This document shows, piece by piece, positions 4,379 through 6,321 of a stretch of 6,321 nt of DNA; within the stretch, counting starts at the first letter, position 1, and each line of letters starts with the position of its first letter. The position numbers and the translations under genes were made by a program. Under the pieces are notes generated by a model that saw only the letters and a list, made by a program, of their open reading frames with translations, did not search any database and was not told the DNA's origin. The DNA is from Rhizobiaceae bacterium UBA1291 (GTDB lineage: Bacteria > Pseudomonadota > Alphaproteobacteria > Rhizobiales > Rhizobiaceae): positions 6,858-13,178 of the forward strand of contig DBUL01000095.1 of assembly GCA_002307905.1 (NCBI GenBank). The letters are read 5' to 3'.

Positions 4379-6277
4379 ATGCTGGACTTCCTGGAACTGG
4401 AAGAGACGGTCGGGCGCGCCTGGCACAATATTGCCGGCAATACCCGGACATGGCCGCGCTATCCCGAGGCAGCCGTTCTGCTCGAGGACGTCCAGCCGGT
4501 GCTCTCCGTCTGCTTCCGCGGCTTCGGCGGGGAACGGGCGGTGCAACTCGCTCCGGCGCGTGGGCGCCTCTCCGGCCACCGGCTGAAATTCCGCCAGCGG
4601 ATGGGTCTCGGTGAAGAGAAGCTGGTGCAGCCGGGCCGCGACCATGCGACCGTCATGCTGCCGCCGGTTCTGGATCTCCTGCCCACGGCCGAACTCAACC
4701 TCGATCTCTATGTCTGGCTGGCCGCGTCCATGGCGGTGATGCCCCTCGACCCAGTTTCGGCAGATGATCCACTGGCCCGCGATCTGGCGCTGCTCGACCG
4801 GGCTGCCGAAACGGCTCAAGCGGTGCTTTTGCATTTTCCCGGTCTCGGAACTCGCTACCGTGCGCTTTGCACCGCTGTCCTGATCGAGCGGCAGCGCGGC
4901 AAGCTGCCGCGCGTCGAGCGGCTTGTCGAGGACCACATCATCGACCTGCTGCGCGAGGGGGCGGGACTTGCGCCGCTTTCCCTTCCACAACCGTTGCCGG
5001 CCAAGGCGCCGCCCGGCTATCTGCCGATGATGCCCGTGCCGCTCTGGCCCGACGCCCTAGTGCGCGAGGAGAGTGCTCCGCGCACGGAAGAGGACCGGCC
5101 CGCCGCCGGCGGGGACCGCCAGGCTGCTACCACCGGCCGCCAGATCGCCATGCGCGAAAAGAGCGATGGCCGCGAAAAGGACCGCAGCCCGTTCATTCTC
5201 AACCGTTTCGAAAAGATCCTTGCGATGGCGGAGATGGTCAATGTCGACCGCCCTGGCGACGACAGCGACGATCATGATGCCGCCGCTGCCGAGGAACTGG
5301 ACGACATGACGCTCGGCGAGCGGAAAGGTCGGCCGTCGGCCCGTTTCCGCTTTGATCTGGACCTGCCGCCCGAGGCGCTCGATCGCTCCGCCCTGACTGT
5401 GGATTTGAGCTATCCGGAGTGGGACTATCGGCGGAATGCCTATCTCAAGGATTATTGCCGGGTGCTGGCGGGACCAGCGCCCGAGGAGGTCCAAGGTCCG
5501 GAAGCAAGTGCGGCGATGAAAAGCCTGATCCGCCGGGTGCGCCGGCAGTTCGAAGTGCTGCGGCCAAAGCACGAGATGTTGAGAGCCCAGCTAGATGGCG
5601 CGGATCTCGATCTCGATGCCGTGGTGCGCAGCCGGACCGACCTGAAGGCCGGCGGGGAGGGCAGCGACCGCATCCATCTGATGAGCCGGCCGCAGGCGCA
5701 CGATCTTGCCGTTACCCTGCTCGTCGACGTGTCGCTGTCGACCGATGCCTGGTTCGATGACCTGCGGGTGCTGGACGTCGAGAAGGAGGCGCTGCTGGTG
5801 CTGGCCAACGGGCTTGCCGCCTGCGGCGACAATCACTCGATCCTGACATTCACGTCGCGCCGCCGCTCCTGGGTGCGCATCGAGACCGTCAAGGATTTCG
5901 GCGAGAAGATGGGGCCGGTGGTGGAGAACCGCATCGCCGCGCTCAAGCCGGGCTACTATACCCGCATCGGCGCGGCGATCCGCCATGCGACGGCCAAGCT
6001 CGTCGAGCAGCCGAATAGGCGTCAGTTGCTGCTGGTGCTGACCGACGGCAAGCCGAACGACGTCGATCACTACGAGGGGCGCTTCGCCCTGGAAGACAGC
6101 CGCCGCGCGGTCATCGAGGCGCGGCGCAAGGGCGTGCGCGTGTTCGGCGTGACGGTCGATCGCGATGCGAAATCCTATGTGCCGGCGATCTTCGGCCAGC
6201 ACGGCTATGCCGTGGTGTCGAACATTGCCCGGCTGCCGGCGGCTCTGCCGGCTATCTATCGCGGCCTTGCCGGCTGA
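4379..6277 (+). CDS. norD: NorD, VWA-domain partner of NorQ
   Basis: NorD is the von Willebrand factor A partner of NorQ and is needed for an active NO reductase; it is thought to connect the ATPase to NorB. From ATG 4379 it is 632 residues, usual for the family. The frame is open back to 4340, but that would overlap the end of norQ, and a GAAAGGTG ribosome-like stretch sits at 4367-4374. The C-terminal VWA domain (about residues 440-630) has a complete metal-site (MIDAS) signature: D450-x-S452-x-S454 in LLVDVSLST, T528 in YYTRIG and D556 in LTDGKPND. An N-terminal helical region (1-200) is followed by a hydrophilic, variable linker (about 200-320) with a proline-rich part and an acidic stretch (DDSDDHD, then EELDD). 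No membrane segments or signal peptide are seen, so it is probably cytoplasmic. Confidence 0.96.
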   Translation: MLDFLELEETVGRAWHNIAGNTRTWPRYPEAAVLLEDVQPVLSVCFRGFGGERAVQLAPARGRLSGHRLKFRQRMGLGEEKLVQPGRDHATVMLPPVLDLLPTAELNLDLYVWLAASMAVMPLDPVSADDPLARDLALLDRAAETAQAVLLHFPGLGTRYRALCTAVLIERQRGKLPRVERLVEDHIIDLLREGAGLAPLSLPQPLPAKAPPGYLPMMPVPLWPDALVREESAPRTEEDRPAAGGDRQAATTGRQIAMREKSDGREKDRSPFILNRFEKILAMAEMVNVDRPGDDSDDHDAAAAEELDDMTLGERKGRPSARFRFDLDLPPEALDRSALTVDLSYPEWDYRRNAYLKDYCRVLAGPAPEEVQGPEASAAMKSLIRRVRRQFEVLRPKHEMLRAQLDGADLDLDAVVRSRTDLKAGGEGSDRIHLMSRPQAHDLAVTLLVDVSLSTDAWFDDLRVLDVEKEALLVLANGLAACGDNHSILTFTSRRRSWVRIETVKDFGEKMGPVVENRIAALKPGYYTRIGAAIRHATAKLVEQPNRRQLLLVLTDGKPNDVDHYEGRFALEDSRRAVIEARRKGVRVFGVTVDRDAKSYVPAIFGQHGYAVVSNIARLPAALPAIYRGLAG

Positions 6278-6321
6278 GGCGGACGGCGGAGGCGCGGAAA
6301 GGAAAGGCCCGGCGCTAGGGG

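Noticed and set aside
5057..5572. Long - strand frames opposite norD
   Set aside because: They are shadows of a high-GC gene; the + strand NorD reading with its intact MIDAS motif explains the whole stretch.
6278..6321. Sequence after the norD stop
   Set aside because: Only 44 purine-rich bases remain, with no start codon of a recognisable gene and no terminator hairpin.

Overview
The window carries a denitrification-type nitric oxide reductase (cNOR) gene cluster in the order norE-norF-norC-norB-norQ-norD, all on the + strand. Two genes diverge from its left end on the - strand. High GC, rhizobial-style gene order, FNR/NnrR-type TTG-N8-CAA boxes and a palindromic intergenic repeat of the type common in Rhizobiaceae together suggest an alphaproteobacterium of the Rhizobiales (Rhizobium/Agrobacterium/Sinorhizobium-like). 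The genus cannot be fixed from the sequence alone.

Layout. Bases 1-247 (-) hold the 5' part of a gene of uncertain identity that runs off the left edge; its product has a weak hemerythrin-like (HHE) pattern. Bases 264-416 (-) encode a 50-residue protein with two predicted membrane segments, 16 nt upstream of the first gene, so these two form a small operon. Bases 417-518 are the divergent promoter region, with one perfect TTG-N8-CAA box (470-483) and one degenerate copy exactly 20 bp away. norE (519-1088) and norF (1093-1374) follow as a tightly coupled pair. Bases 1375-1551 separate norF from norC and hold a second perfect box (1399-1412), a well-placed -10 element and a 9-bp inverted repeat. 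norC (1552-2004) and norB (2033-3379) encode the catalytic complex. Bases 3380-3561 are filled by several hairpins resembling a rhizobial intergenic mosaic element. norQ (3562-4368) and norD (4379-6277) complete the cluster. The last 44 bases hold no recognisable gene or terminator.

How it works together. NorC (membrane-anchored cytochrome c) passes electrons to NorB (heme b, heme b3 and non-heme FeB), which reduces two NO to N2O at the cytoplasmic membrane. NorQ (MoxR/CbbQ-type AAA+ ATPase) and NorD (VWA protein) are the known pair for activation, probably insertion of the non-heme iron. NorE (CoxIII-like) and NorF are accessory membrane proteins. The boxes suggest at least two promoters (norEF, and norCB with probable read-through into norQD), plus a third driving the divergent genes, all under an NnrR/DNR/FNR-family regulator encoded outside the window.

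The nor cluster itself is well known. The less-described parts are the divergent two-gene operon that shares its control region, the possible leaderless norE start, the dyad at the norC transcription start, and the repeat element inside the operon.
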